NCBI GenBank assembly: GCA_016839055.1
Contig: JAEKNX010000007.1
Span: 62,001-126,000 of the forward strand
Source: Spirochaetales bacterium
GTDB lineage: Bacteria > Spirochaetota > Spirochaetia > UBA9216
DNA length: 64,000 bases
Direction of reading: 5' to 3'
A model generated the notes under the pieces. It was not told the DNA's origin and made no database searches. It saw nothing but the letters and a program-made list of their open reading frames with translations. Below are positions 43,485-52,225 of this stretch, in pieces (within the stretch, counting starts at the first letter, position 1; each line of letters opens with the position of its first letter). The translations under genes and the position numbers were made by a program.

Positions 43485-44617
43485 AAATAACAAATCTTGA
43501 AATATTTCATGTTCAGCCTAGGTGGAGTTTCTTAAAAATATCCACTGATGACGGCATAGTTGGATGGGGCGAGCCTATTTTAGAAGGACGTGCGAAGACG
43601 GTTGAAGCCGCGGTTATGGAGTATAAGAAGTTTCTTATCGGGCAGGATCCGCTTCGTACCGAATATTTATGGCAGTCGATGTACCGTAATACATTTTACC
43701 GTGGCGGTGTTATCATGATGAGCGCTATAAGCGGAATCGAGCAGGCGCTGCTTGATATAAAGGGTAAGCACTATGGACTGCCGATTTACGAGATGCTCGG
43801 TGGTGTCTACCGGGATAAAATCCGGATATACGGTCACTGCTGGGGTGCAACAACCGAAAAAATAATAACCCGGGCGCTTGAGCGGCAGGAAAAAGGTTTT
43901 ACCGCCATAAAGATCCTTGTAGAGCCGTTTACAGCAAACAGGGGTGTTAAAAAATACATCGAATCCCAGATTACCTGTTTTGCAGAAATTCGTGCTGCCC
44001 TCGGCGATGAGATGGATATAGCAATAGATTTTCATGGCAGGCTTACGCCGGATATTGCAATCCAGGTGATTCGAGGTATCGAGAAGTATTATCCGCTTTT
44101 TGTTGAAGAGGCCTGCCTTCCGGAAAACACCGACGCCATGGCCAGAATATCCGCTGCCGTCGGTACATCAATGGCCACAGGCGAACGTCTCGTCGGCCGG
44201 GGCGCTTTCCGCCCATTGTTTGAATCAGGCGCGGTAGATGTCGTTCAGCCGGACCTCTGTCATGCCGGCGGAATTATGGAAGTAAAAAAAATCGCCGCTA
44301 TGGCTGAGACCTACTACTGCAAGGTAGCTCCGCATAACCCGCTCGGTCCCATATCGCTTGCGGCCAACATTCAGCTTGGCGCCTGTACACCCAATTTCCT
44401 TATAGCCGAACACTTCGGCATGAAGGAGGAATGGGATTTAGGTGAAGGTTATCTTGCAGAGCAATTTGTTGTAGAAGATGGTTATATAAGAATAAATGAT
44501 AAGCCAGGCCTCGGCATTGAGGTGAATGAAGACATGCTTTCCGAGCGCTCTTTTGACGGTAACTGGGACTCTCCCCGGCTGTATGCCGAGGATGACGAGA
44601 CAATTATCGACTGGTAA
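43481..44617 (+). CDS. dgoD: Galactonate dehydratase-like enolase-superfamily enzyme
   Basis: This 378-residue enzyme aligns well by eye with E. coli DgoD: PRWSFLKISTDDGIVGWGEP, SAISGIEQALLDIKGK and PDLCHAGGI. Metal ligands are Asp in IDFHGR, Glu in FVEEA and Glu in GERLVG. The two catalytic histidines are seen in DFHGR and APHNPLGPI. The reaction is dehydration of an aldonate to a 2-keto-3-deoxy sugar acid. The start overlaps the dehydrogenase gene by 4 bases. A close relative acting on another aldonate cannot be excluded. Confidence 0.88.
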   Translation: MKITNLEIFHVQPRWSFLKISTDDGIVGWGEPILEGRAKTVEAAVMEYKKFLIGQDPLRTEYLWQSMYRNTFYRGGVIMMSAISGIEQALLDIKGKHYGLPIYEMLGGVYRDKIRIYGHCWGATTEKIITRALERQEKGFTAIKILVEPFTANRGVKKYIESQITCFAEIRAALGDEMDIAIDFHGRLTPDIAIQVIRGIEKYYPLFVEEACLPENTDAMARISAAVGTSMATGERLVGRGAFRPLFESGAVDVVQPDLCHAGGIMEVKKIAAMAETYYCKVAPHNPLGPISLAANIQLGACTPNFLIAEHFGMKEEWDLGEGYLAEQFVVEDGYIRINDKPGLGIEVNEDMLSERSFDGNWDSPRLYAEDDETIIDW

Positions 44618-44624
44618 ATATCTT

Positions 44625-45377
44625 TTAACCTACAGCCTCCGAGATCTTATCTGAGGCTGTCTTTACTGCTTCTATAATTTCCAGACGGAGCTCCTCGGTT
44701 CGTCTTACCGACGGTAGAGAGACGCTGAAAGCGGCTATTGTTTCACCGGCGCTGCTAATTACGGGTGATGCAACACAGTAGACACCCTCTTCGTGTTCTT
44801 CTCTGTCTTCGGCGTAACCCTGCTGCCTGATCTCGTCAATCTCAGACAGCAGCTCCTGAATTCCCGCGATGGTATTCTCGGTATATTTAATGAATCTTAC
44901 GGTTTTTATATAGTCATGAAGTTGGCCGTCGGACATTCCCGACAGCAGCACCTTGCCGATTCCTGTGCAGTAGAGCGGTGCGTGACTTCCGGTTTTTGAA
45001 TTCATCACCACCCGCAGGTTCCTGTTCGATTCGCGTTTATCTAGATATACAAGCTCATCATTATCGAGGACGGCCAGGTGGATTGTTTCCAGTGTCTTCT
45101 TATGTAGTTCATCAATGAAAGGCCGGGCAATATCCTTAATGTCCCTAGCCTCCTGGACTGAAGAGGCAAGGGTGAGAATCTTCGGCGAGAGGGAGTACAT
45201 ACTGCTCGCATCATCTTTCCTTATATACCCAAGCTGAATAAGGGTCCCCAGCAAGCGGTAGGTTGTGCTGCGGTGAATATCTGTCATTTCAATAATCTGC
45301 GAAGCGGTGAGGCGCTTATGTTTGCCAAGCAGCTCGAGAAGTCCTAAGGCTCTGGTTACAGTTTGTGCGGTGTCCAT
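44625..45377 (-). CDS. IclR-family transcriptional regulator
   Basis: This 250-residue regulator starts at the ATG six bases after TATAAT. The N-terminal winged helix reads LTASQIIEMTDIHRSTTYRLL, and the C-terminal effector domain has CTGIGKVLLSG and EEGVYCVASPV. It is divergent from the aldolase-kinase operon and convergent with the dehydratase gene, so it probably controls the 2-keto-3-deoxy acid genes. A longer in-frame start 69 bases upstream was rejected. Confidence 0.92.
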   Translation of the reverse strand: MDTAQTVTRALGLLELLGKHKRLTASQIIEMTDIHRSTTYRLLGTLIQLGYIRKDDASSMYSLSPKILTLASSVQEARDIKDIARPFIDELHKKTLETIHLAVLDNDELVYLDKRESNRNLRVVMNSKTGSHAPLYCTGIGKVLLSGMSDGQLHDYIKTVRFIKYTENTIAGIQELLSEIDEIRQQGYAEDREEHEEGVYCVASPVISSAGETIAAFSVSLPSVRRTEELRLEIIEAVKTASDKISEAVG

Positions 45378-45383
45378 GAAGTG

Positions 45384-45412
45384 ATTATAGCAGGCAAAAT
45401 GGTGGAAAACAA
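45384..45412 (-). promoter_or_regulatory. Promoter of the IclR gene (leaderless)
   Basis: On the minus strand, -35 TTGTTT (45407-45412), a 17-base spacer and -10 TATAAT (45384-45389), six bases before the ATG at 45377. +1 coincides with the start codon. Confidence 0.7.
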
Positions 45413-45446
45413 CAGAAAACAGCATGTTGAGCTCTCTATGTCGCAA

Positions 45447-45500
45447 ATAATGAGCCTGTTATCTCATTATGTTGACAAGGGTCGCGGAGGATGGTACGCT
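45447..45500 (+). promoter_or_regulatory. Aldolase-kinase operon promoter with inverted-repeat operator
   Basis: ATAATGAG/CTCATTAT (45447-45454/45463-45470, 8-base gap) lies one base upstream of -35 TTGACA (45472-45477). A 17-base spacer and -10 TACGCT (45495-45500) follow. The repeat is well placed for the IclR regulator encoded divergently. Confidence 0.7.
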
Positions 45501-45533
45501 ACTGATGTAAAACATAAAATAAACGAGGAAAAT

Positions 45534-46193
45534 ATGGATAAACTCATTCCTGAAGAACTTGAGAAGAAGATAGAGGCTTCCGGTATTATTGCAGTTCTGG
45601 TAATAGATGACGCGGGGAAGGCTGTGAAACTGGCCCGGACTCTGCTTGACAGCGGGATAAGCGCAATGGAGCTGACCCTCAGAACCAAGGCCGCGATCGA
45701 CGCACTAAAGCTGATAACAGCCGAAGTGCCTGAGATGACTGCAGGAGCCGGAACAGTTTTAACTACGGCCCAGGTAGCAGAGGTGAAGGCAGCGGGTGCT
45801 GACTTTGCAGTTGCGCCGGGGCTGAATCCGAGGGTTATGAATGCGGCCGTAACAGCCGCTATTCCCTTTGCTCCCGGAATCTGTATACCGTCTGAAATTG
45901 AATGCGCCGTTGAAGCCGGCGCCCGTGTGCTCAAGTTTTTTCATGCTGAAGGCATGGGAGGGCTTAAGTATCTGAAAGGGATAAACAGTCCCTACGGATT
46001 TCTCGGACTCCGTTATATTCCTCTCGGCGGCCTTTCGATTGATAACATGCGCGGCTATCTTGAAGCACCTGAAGTTATCGCCCTCGGCGGCTCATGGATT
46101 GCTCCGGCAAATCTTATCAATTCCGGCGACTGGGGCGCTATTGCCAGAAACGCTGACGCAGCGGTTAAGATCATGCGCGAGGTGAGAGGATGA
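45534..46193 (+). CDS. 2-keto-3-deoxy-6-phospho-(galacto/gluco)nate aldolase
   Basis: This 219-residue class I aldolase has Glu in AMELTLRTK, AGAGTVLT and the Schiff-base Lys in VLKFFHAEG. It cleaves KDPG or KDPGal into pyruvate and glyceraldehyde-3-phosphate. The ATG at 45534 with GAGGAA upstream was chosen because the open frame upstream includes the promoter. It overlaps the kinase gene by 4 bases. Given a galactonate-type dehydratase nearby, KDPGal is a likely substrate, but the family does both. Confidence 0.92.
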   Translation: MDKLIPEELEKKIEASGIIAVLVIDDAGKAVKLARTLLDSGISAMELTLRTKAAIDALKLITAEVPEMTAGAGTVLTTAQVAEVKAAGADFAVAPGLNPRVMNAAVTAAIPFAPGICIPSEIECAVEAGARVLKFFHAEGMGGLKYLKGINSPYGFLGLRYIPLGGLSIDNMRGYLEAPEVIALGGSWIAPANLINSGDWGAIARNADAAVKIMREVRG

Positions 46194-47287
46194 TGGACAA
46201 GACGGTAGTAACCTTCGGAGAAATAATGGGCCGCATCGAGCCGGAAGGCTTTAAGCGGTTTCGGCAGGGAATGCCGGGTAAACTCGAGATTAGCTTCTCG
46301 GGTGCAGAGGCCAATGTTGCCGTTTCGAATAAGGTCATGGGCCGAAATGCTCGCTATATCACGGCCCTTCCCTCACACCCAATCGGGCAGGCCTGTCTTG
46401 ATTCAGTCCGGAAATTCGGTGTTGATACATCCTTTGTACACACTGCTGAAGGCAGGCTCGGGCTGTATTTTGTAGAAACCGGCGCTAACCAGAGGCCGAG
46501 CAGCGTTATCTATGATCGCGAGCTTTCGGTAATCGCCGGGACTCCCGCCGATGCCTATGACTGGAAGGGAGCGTTCAAGGGTGCAAACTGGTTTCACATA
46601 AGCGGAATTACTCCGGCAATTTCGGAGACCGCCGCTGGGGCGTCACTTGCTGCTGTTAAAGAAGCAAAGGCTGCAGGTCTTACCGTATCATGTGACCTCA
46701 ACTTCAGAAAGAAACTATGGAGGTGGCAGCCGGGAACATCTCCCCGGGATCTTGCTGAGAAGACTATCCGGGGAATGCTTCCCTATGTTGATGTTGTGGT
46801 CGGCAATGAAGAAGATGCATGGGATATCCTTCAGATTAAGGCGGGGGACACCGATGTGCATTCAGGGAAGCTTGAGATAAAAAGATATCCTGATGTTGCA
46901 AGGCAGATAATAAGTCAGTTTCCTAATGTTTCCAGGGTTGCAATCACTCTGCGTGAAAGCCTCTCGGCCAGCCACAACAATTGGGGAGCTATGCTGTTTG
47001 ATGCTGCTGCCGATAAGGCCTGCTTCGCCCCAATGAGCGGCGGGGAATATAAGCCCTTTGAAATTAAAAATATTGTCGACAGAGTCGGCGGCGGTGATGC
47101 TTTTTCGGCCGGTTTGATCTATGCTTTAACTGATGATGAGTTGTCAGCAAGTCAGCAGGATTCGCTTGCCTATGCGGTAGCCGCGTCCTGTCTATGTCAC
47201 TCGATAAAGCAGGATTTTAATTATTCAAGTCGGGATGAGGTTATGTCGCTTATGAAGGGCGATGCTTCGGGGCGGGTTAAGCGATAG
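46190..47287 (+). CDS. kdgK: 2-keto-3-deoxygluconate/galactonate kinase (PfkB family)
   Basis: This 365-residue sugar kinase is of the PfkB/ribokinase family. It has the N-terminal FGEIMGRIEPEG, the first signature SGAEANVAVSNKVMGR and the catalytic segment VDRVGGGDAFSAGL with the base Asp. It phosphorylates the 2-keto-3-deoxy acid made by the dehydratase and passes it to the aldolase whose gene it overlaps. Two adjacent ATG codons could serve as start. Confidence 0.9.
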   Translation: MMDKTVVTFGEIMGRIEPEGFKRFRQGMPGKLEISFSGAEANVAVSNKVMGRNARYITALPSHPIGQACLDSVRKFGVDTSFVHTAEGRLGLYFVETGANQRPSSVIYDRELSVIAGTPADAYDWKGAFKGANWFHISGITPAISETAAGASLAAVKEAKAAGLTVSCDLNFRKKLWRWQPGTSPRDLAEKTIRGMLPYVDVVVGNEEDAWDILQIKAGDTDVHSGKLEIKRYPDVARQIISQFPNVSRVAITLRESLSASHNNWGAMLFDAAADKACFAPMSGGEYKPFEIKNIVDRVGGGDAFSAGLIYALTDDELSASQQDSLAYAVAASCLCHSIKQDFNYSSRDEVMSLMKGDASGRVKR

Positions 47288-47375
47288 AGGTCCAACCGTT
47301 CCTCCGTCGGTCATTACTGCTAAAGGATGGCAATCATCAGGCAAAAGAGCTGTTTATTAATGCAGAACCTTTCTG

Positions 47376-48992
47376 TTATCTAAGATTACTGAATATATAG
47401 GCAGCGCCGGCTGCGGACGCAGGATCTCCTGCTCCGCCGTCTTCGCAGTATGAGCCAATAATAGCAGAATCTCCGCTTATACCAACAGAAACACCGAACT
47501 CATCGTATACATCTGCATCACCTGCGTGCAGTATGAGCATTTCAGTCCAGGTGGAATCCCCATTATTGTTAAATATGTAGGCAGCACCTGCATTATCTGC
47601 AGGATTTCCATCACCACCATCTTCTTTATCTGCTCCGACCATAGCGTAATCTTCGCTGATAGCTACAGAAGAACCGAACTGGTCTTCTGACTGAGCGTCA
47701 CTGGCATGAAGGATGGCAGTTTCTGTCCAGTTGTCATTACCGTCGTTTGTGAAAATATAGGCGGCACCTGACCCGTTGTGAGGATCCCCGGCTCCACCGT
47801 CTTCAAAACTAGCTCCAACAATAGCATTATTTCCACAGATGCCTACAGAAACCCCAAAAATATCAAAGGCCTTTGCGTCACTTGCCCCAAGTAGGGCTAA
47901 CTCAGTCCATAAGCCGTTGGCTTCGTCTCTTTTGAAAATGTAGGCAGCACCGGTATTATCTTCAGGGTTTTCGCCGTCTGCGGCTTTTGCCCCGACTATG
48001 GCATAATTTCCGCTAATACTCACTGAATAACCAAAGCAATCATCCGCCTGGGCGTCACTTGCGTGGAGAACAGATACCTGGCTCCATACTCCGTCGCCAT
48101 GGTTTTTAAAAGTGTAGGCAGCGCCTGCTTTCTCTATCGGGTTATTAAGACCACCGTCTTCGTTGCGTGCGCCTACGATAGCATAATCACCGCTTATGCA
48201 TACGGAAACACCAAAACAATCATCTGTTTGGGCATCACTAGCATGAAGTATCGTCGTTTGAGTCCAATTACCCTGGCCGTCATTTTTGAATATATAAGCG
48301 GCGCCAGCACTCGTTGTTGGATCTCCGTCTCCACCACATTCTCGAAATGCTCCGACTATAGCGTAATTTCCGCTGATGCTTACTGAAATACCAAACCGAT
48401 CTCCCATCTGGGCGTCACTGGCGTAGAGAACTGACTTCTCTGTCCATACACCTATTCCTTCGTCCTTATAAATGTAAGCTGCTCCTGCGTTTACTACCGG
48501 ATCTCCTGTGCCCTTGTCTTCTCTTTGGGCTCCTACAATAGCGTATTGACCACTTATACTTGTTGAAGTACCGAAAAGATCATCTGCCTGCATATCACTC
48601 GCATGCAGTATATTTTCAAAATTGATACTACTTTTAAAGATTGCTGTTACTTCAGTGTCTATTTCTGGCATAATGAAGCGGGCAGTTGCGCTGTCGGCAG
48701 TTAAATAGTCATGGTCTATTGTTAATCCGTTTCCGCTTATATTAACAATCCTGTTTTCATTAAGAATTGCGGTCAGGGTAACCTCTGTTCCCATAATTGT
48801 CTCAGTAACGTTAGGAACTACATCTTCACCTTCTGCAGCACCAGTTTTGGTAATGGTTATATTATGAAATTTGTCAGGATGAAGAGGATCATTTATATTG
48901 TCGTGGGGCAGAATCTCAGATGGTGCCAGGATGCAGGCAGCAACTAAAATCGACGATATGATTATAACTAAAATAAAAACAGTTTTTTTCAT
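47376..48992 (-). CDS. FG-GAP repeat lipoprotein
   Basis: This 538-residue lipoprotein has a signal ending at ILVAAC. A short N-terminal domain follows, then seven repeats of about 55-60 residues. Each starts with a form of HASDAQADDCFG, continues SVSISGNYAIVGA and ends AGAAYIFKN. These FG-GAP-like units form a beta-propeller, which suits a seven-bladed ring. Acidic residues in EDGGxGDP loops could bind calcium. The ATG at 48992 with GGAGAG is preferred over the longer open frame. It lies 10 bases after the broken CsgG-like gene. Confidence 0.82.
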   Translation of the reverse strand: MKKTVFILVIIISSILVAACILAPSEILPHDNINDPLHPDKFHNITITKTGAAEGEDVVPNVTETIMGTEVTLTAILNENRIVNISGNGLTIDHDYLTADSATARFIMPEIDTEVTAIFKSSINFENILHASDMQADDLFGTSTSISGQYAIVGAQREDKGTGDPVVNAGAAYIYKDEGIGVWTEKSVLYASDAQMGDRFGISVSISGNYAIVGAFRECGGDGDPTTSAGAAYIFKNDGQGNWTQTTILHASDAQTDDCFGVSVCISGDYAIVGARNEDGGLNNPIEKAGAAYTFKNHGDGVWSQVSVLHASDAQADDCFGYSVSISGNYAIVGAKAADGENPEDNTGAAYIFKRDEANGLWTELALLGASDAKAFDIFGVSVGICGNNAIVGASFEDGGAGDPHNGSGAAYIFTNDGNDNWTETAILHASDAQSEDQFGSSVAISEDYAMVGADKEDGGDGNPADNAGAAYIFNNNGDSTWTEMLILHAGDADVYDEFGVSVGISGDSAIIGSYCEDGGAGDPASAAGAAYIFSNLR

Positions 48993-49002
48993 GACATCTC
49001 TC

Positions 49003-49944
49003 CTAATAGCTAAGGCGGAATGATAAGGATGTTGCCCCTGGGCAGGGAAGAACTGCTGCAGAAATATTGACGGTCGGTTGAGATTCATTATCCTCAGATA
49101 AAAAAAGGATGGTCGACAGGATACCAAGCCCCAAGCCTGCACCTGATAGTGCTGCTCCTATAATAAAGTTCTGATTAGCGTTACCGTCCAAAGCTGCGAT
49201 ACGAGCTGCTTCTGCTGCATTATAAAGACTAGTAAAATCGGCTTCTGCAGAAGCTTCAGTATAAGATCTCTGAGCTGTAGTGTAGGTAGATAAAAGTGGA
49301 AGTGATACAGCAAGAAAATATGTTCCAATTCCAATTGCCCCCACGCCACCTGCCGCTGAAGCAAAAGCCGGGATGTTGAACTCGACAGTTTGTTCGGGTT
49401 CTGGTGATACTGTTGGTTCAATAATTTTAGAGCTTTAAGTTGTCCTCTTATCAGATGCCGTTATAATATCTTCATTCTTGGCATAGGGGAGTGATAGACT
49501 ATCGATGAAATGATAGAGATTGCCTAATAAATCGTCCATATCAGCATAAATACCATCGGCAGTACTCATCGTTTTTGATGTTTCGGTCTCAATCATCTTT
49601 GCGGAAAGCACTATTTTGGAACCTATGCTGCTCATACTGCCGACAACAATCAACTCGGCCGACAGCATCTTTCCTACTTCAAGCATACACGCTTCGTCGG
49701 TACAGCCAGATAATGAGAACTCAAGTTCATTAAGTACGGTTTCACGTTGAGCTATGTCAATTACAATGAAATATTCAGTTTTAAACAAGCCGGATGAGAG
49801 AATATCAATTATTGAATTCATATCTGATGAAGATACATCGTTTGTTTCAAAATCGAGTACGGTAAGAATCGGTTGATTATGTTCTGCGATGATGAAAGTT
49901 AGAAATACTGACATAAATAAAAATAAAAATAAGATTTTTTTCAT
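49003..49944 (-). pseudogene. CsgG-like gene split by an in-frame TAA
   Basis: One reading frame runs from the ATG at 49944 to the stop at 49003 except for a single TAA at 49435-49437. The first part (169 codons) has a signal peptide and the CsgG-like domain, paralogous to the gene at 11174 (VLDF, then QRETVLNELEFSLSGCTDEA). After the stop the frame continues with a Pro/Glu linker (EPTVSPEPEQ) and a domain with two hydrophobic segments. The joined length, 313 residues, matches the intact paralogue (330). It is probably a recent nonsense mutation, or a sequencing error. Confidence 0.75.
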
Positions 49945-50026
49945 AAATACTCTTTTAATTATATTTGATAAAAAGATAACACAAATTTATAGCATTTAGC
50001 AAGTAAAAATCCTTCGCTCCTATGAG

Positions 50027-50123
50027 CGGAAGCCCTTGGATAATCTATAAAATGTCTAAATACCTAAATTATTTCTCTTTGCCGCGTGTTGAAAAGTTCT
50101 AATTCCCGCTTCCGGGACGTCAG
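50027..50123 (-). repeat. Dispersed repeat, copy 2
   Basis: This is the inverted counterpart of 12543-12631. The 27-base core lies at 50097-50123. Similarity continues with a few substitutions and small gaps to about 50027. It is upstream of the broken CsgG-like gene, as copy 1 is upstream of the intact paralogue, but in the opposite orientation relative to the gene. Confidence 0.75.
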
Positions 50124-50200
50124 AATTGCTGCTATGTTTTTAACTTTGACAGTAGAATGTTCATCCGTTATTATAAAACAATAGTTTATCAGGGATTATT

Positions 50201-51574
50201 ATGGATTATATCTTCCCTATCAGTGCGGGTTTCGAAAAGTTCTACACTGTAAATCAGTTCTATACGGTTTCGGCGTATACCCTGTCATTGCTGTTAACTG
50301 TTTTTCTCATGGTTTTTATTTCCAGTCATATGGAGCGCGGCAGGCAAAAACGCCTGTTCATCTTCCTTATTATTTCTTTCTCGGTATTTCAGATAGCCGA
50401 AATTGCCCTGTCTGTTGCTCCCGCTTTTTCGTTTTTGCGCTTCTGGCTAATTGTGAGCTGCACTTCCCTTTTTATTTTCTCAAGGCTGAGTTTCCTTTTT
50501 TACGATACTATGGGGATAGTAAAAAGATCTCTTCGCGTTCCGCTCATCCTCATCTTTAGTGAAACTTTCATCTGGCTTATAGCCGCGGCTTTTTCTCCGG
50601 CGGACTTGTGTTTTTTCAACCTTCTGTCTTTTCATCGAATTGACCCCGGGGTTCTGTTCTGGTTGTTTCTCGCCGATTCAATCGGATGGATGATAAGCGG
50701 GATGATAGGCCCGGCTGCCTCAGGAAACCGGATGCTATCTGTTTCCAGACCGGGATATCTATGGTTCAGCCTTGGAGTTATTATATTCTGCATTGGGCTG
50801 GTATTTAATCATATTGTTTTCAGTAATATAGGTTCTCTGATTCTTCCGTCTGCCTCTCTGCTTCTTGTTCTCTGCTGGCGGGCAGCATTCATCCGTAGAA
50901 ATCTTCTGCAGCTGTATCTGGAGTCTTTTACCGAGATTATTGATCATATTCAGGCTTCTCTCATTGTAATTGATCGTGACGGCAGAATCATTGCCGTTAA
51001 CGGAATGAGATTTGAATTCCCTGAAATCCGAGACGTGGAACAATCGGCGGAATTGGCTCAAAAATTTTCTGATTATATGACCCCCGGATCAGGCGAGGAG
51101 TTTTTGCGGGCTTTACGCTCAAGAAAGCCGGAAGAGGTGGGGGAAGGCAGATTTACGATGTCCTCGGGAGAGAAGGAAATATCGCTCTCGTATGCCGTGA
51201 GTCCTGTTCTTTACTGGAGAAAAAGTGTCGCCTGGATGCTGCTGTTTATTGATGTTACTGAAGAAGAAAAGGATATCAGAATACTCGCGGCTCAGGAGGA
51301 AGAGGTTTCCAGTCAATACGGGGAACTGACCCTTTACAGAAATACAGGGATGTATCTTGAAATGGAAAAAAAACGGGAAGCTTTAATCGGGAATATTAAT
51401 TTCCAGTTAGCCGGGATAACCGAAGATTTGCAGGACCGTTTTATTTTTGAAACAAACGATTTGGCAGGAAACAAGGGAGTGGATTACATCATCAGCGGGG
51501 CCAGGGAGGGTCTTTCTGAGATAAGAGCATCTGTGAACCGGTTGAAACTCCTGCGTAAAGGAGGCATGCAATGA
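50201..51574 (+). CDS. Membrane PAS-domain signalling protein without kinase domain
   Basis: This 457-residue protein has about seven hydrophobic helices in the first 235 residues. A PAS domain follows (DHIQASLIVIDRDGRIIAVNGM), then a coiled-coil-like C-terminus of about 90 residues. There is no histidine-kinase, GGDEF or output domain. Its stop overlaps the LuxR-type regulator gene by 4 bases. It may act as a receptor that modulates the HisKA_3 kinase encoded at the end of the operon, which is inference. Confidence 0.78.
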   Translation: MDYIFPISAGFEKFYTVNQFYTVSAYTLSLLLTVFLMVFISSHMERGRQKRLFIFLIISFSVFQIAEIALSVAPAFSFLRFWLIVSCTSLFIFSRLSFLFYDTMGIVKRSLRVPLILIFSETFIWLIAAAFSPADLCFFNLLSFHRIDPGVLFWLFLADSIGWMISGMIGPAASGNRMLSVSRPGYLWFSLGVIIFCIGLVFNHIVFSNIGSLILPSASLLLVLCWRAAFIRRNLLQLYLESFTEIIDHIQASLIVIDRDGRIIAVNGMRFEFPEIRDVEQSAELAQKFSDYMTPGSGEEFLRALRSRKPEEVGEGRFTMSSGEKEISLSYAVSPVLYWRKSVAWMLLFIDVTEEEKDIRILAAQEEEVSSQYGELTLYRNTGMYLEMEKKREALIGNINFQLAGITEDLQDRFIFETNDLAGNKGVDYIISGAREGLSEIRASVNRLKLLRKGGMQ

Positions 51575-52221
51575 TTACTGTATTTCTGACCGATGATCAG
51601 ACTCTTTTTCTTGATTCTCTCGGTCTTTATCTTCAGGGAGACCCGGAGGTAGAGGTAATCGGCTCTTCTGTGACCGGCAGAGATACTATATCTGCAGTAA
51701 GAAAAAAACAGCCCCGCCTCCTTCTCCTTGATCTGAAGCTTCCGGATATGCCCGGGCTGGAAGTCGCCGAAGTATTAAAGAATGAGTTTCCGGAAATGAA
51801 AATAATCATTTTAACTTCTTTCGAGAATGAAAATGATATGCTTTCCGTTGTGGCCTGTGGAATTGACGGATATATAATCAAGGATATCTCGCCGGAGCAG
51901 CTGATCCTCGTAATAAAAACGATAGACGCAGGATTTTCGGTTATGCACCCGGGCTCGTATAAGTCAGTCAGCAAGGCAATCAGTAAAGAATTATGTCATT
52001 TTATCGAAATGAACGGCTGTTATGATTTTTCAAATTTCAACCTTCAGGAACAGCGGATTATAAAGCTGATTACAGAGGGGAAAAGTAATAAAGAGATTGC
52101 TTCGCTTCTGACATATACCGAAGGAACGGTGAAAAATTATCTTTCGAAGATCCTGCAGAAGACCGGATGCCGCGACAGAACACATCTTGCTGTACAGGCG
52201 CTTAAAAAGGACCTTGCATAA
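51571..52221 (+). CDS. NarL/LuxR-family response regulator
   Basis: This 216-residue regulator has a receiver domain with TDDQTLF, phospho-acceptor Asp in LLLLDLKLPD and Lys in GYIIKDIS. A LuxR-type helix-turn-helix ends it: EGKSNKEIASLLTYTEGTVKNYLSKIL. It is encoded between the PAS membrane protein and the SUMF1-domain protein, and the cognate kinase is probably the HisKA_3 protein at 53140. Confidence 0.92.
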   Translation: MITVFLTDDQTLFLDSLGLYLQGDPEVEVIGSSVTGRDTISAVRKKQPRLLLLDLKLPDMPGLEVAEVLKNEFPEMKIIILTSFENENDMLSVVACGIDGYIIKDISPEQLILVIKTIDAGFSVMHPGSYKSVSKAISKELCHFIEMNGCYDFSNFNLQEQRIIKLITEGKSNKEIASLLTYTEGTVKNYLSKILQKTGCRDRTHLAVQALKKDLA

Positions 52222-52225
52222 AAGG

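Noticed and set aside
49158-49421. 87-codon minus-strand open frame
   Set aside because: It is an out-of-frame shadow of the second part of the CsgG-like pseudogene.
50090-50123. Possible tRNA 3' end or attachment site in the dispersed repeat
   Set aside because: The segment TTCTAAT then TCCCGCTTCCGGGA recalls a T-arm and acceptor end, but the 5' T-stem does not pair and there is no CCA or complete cloverleaf.
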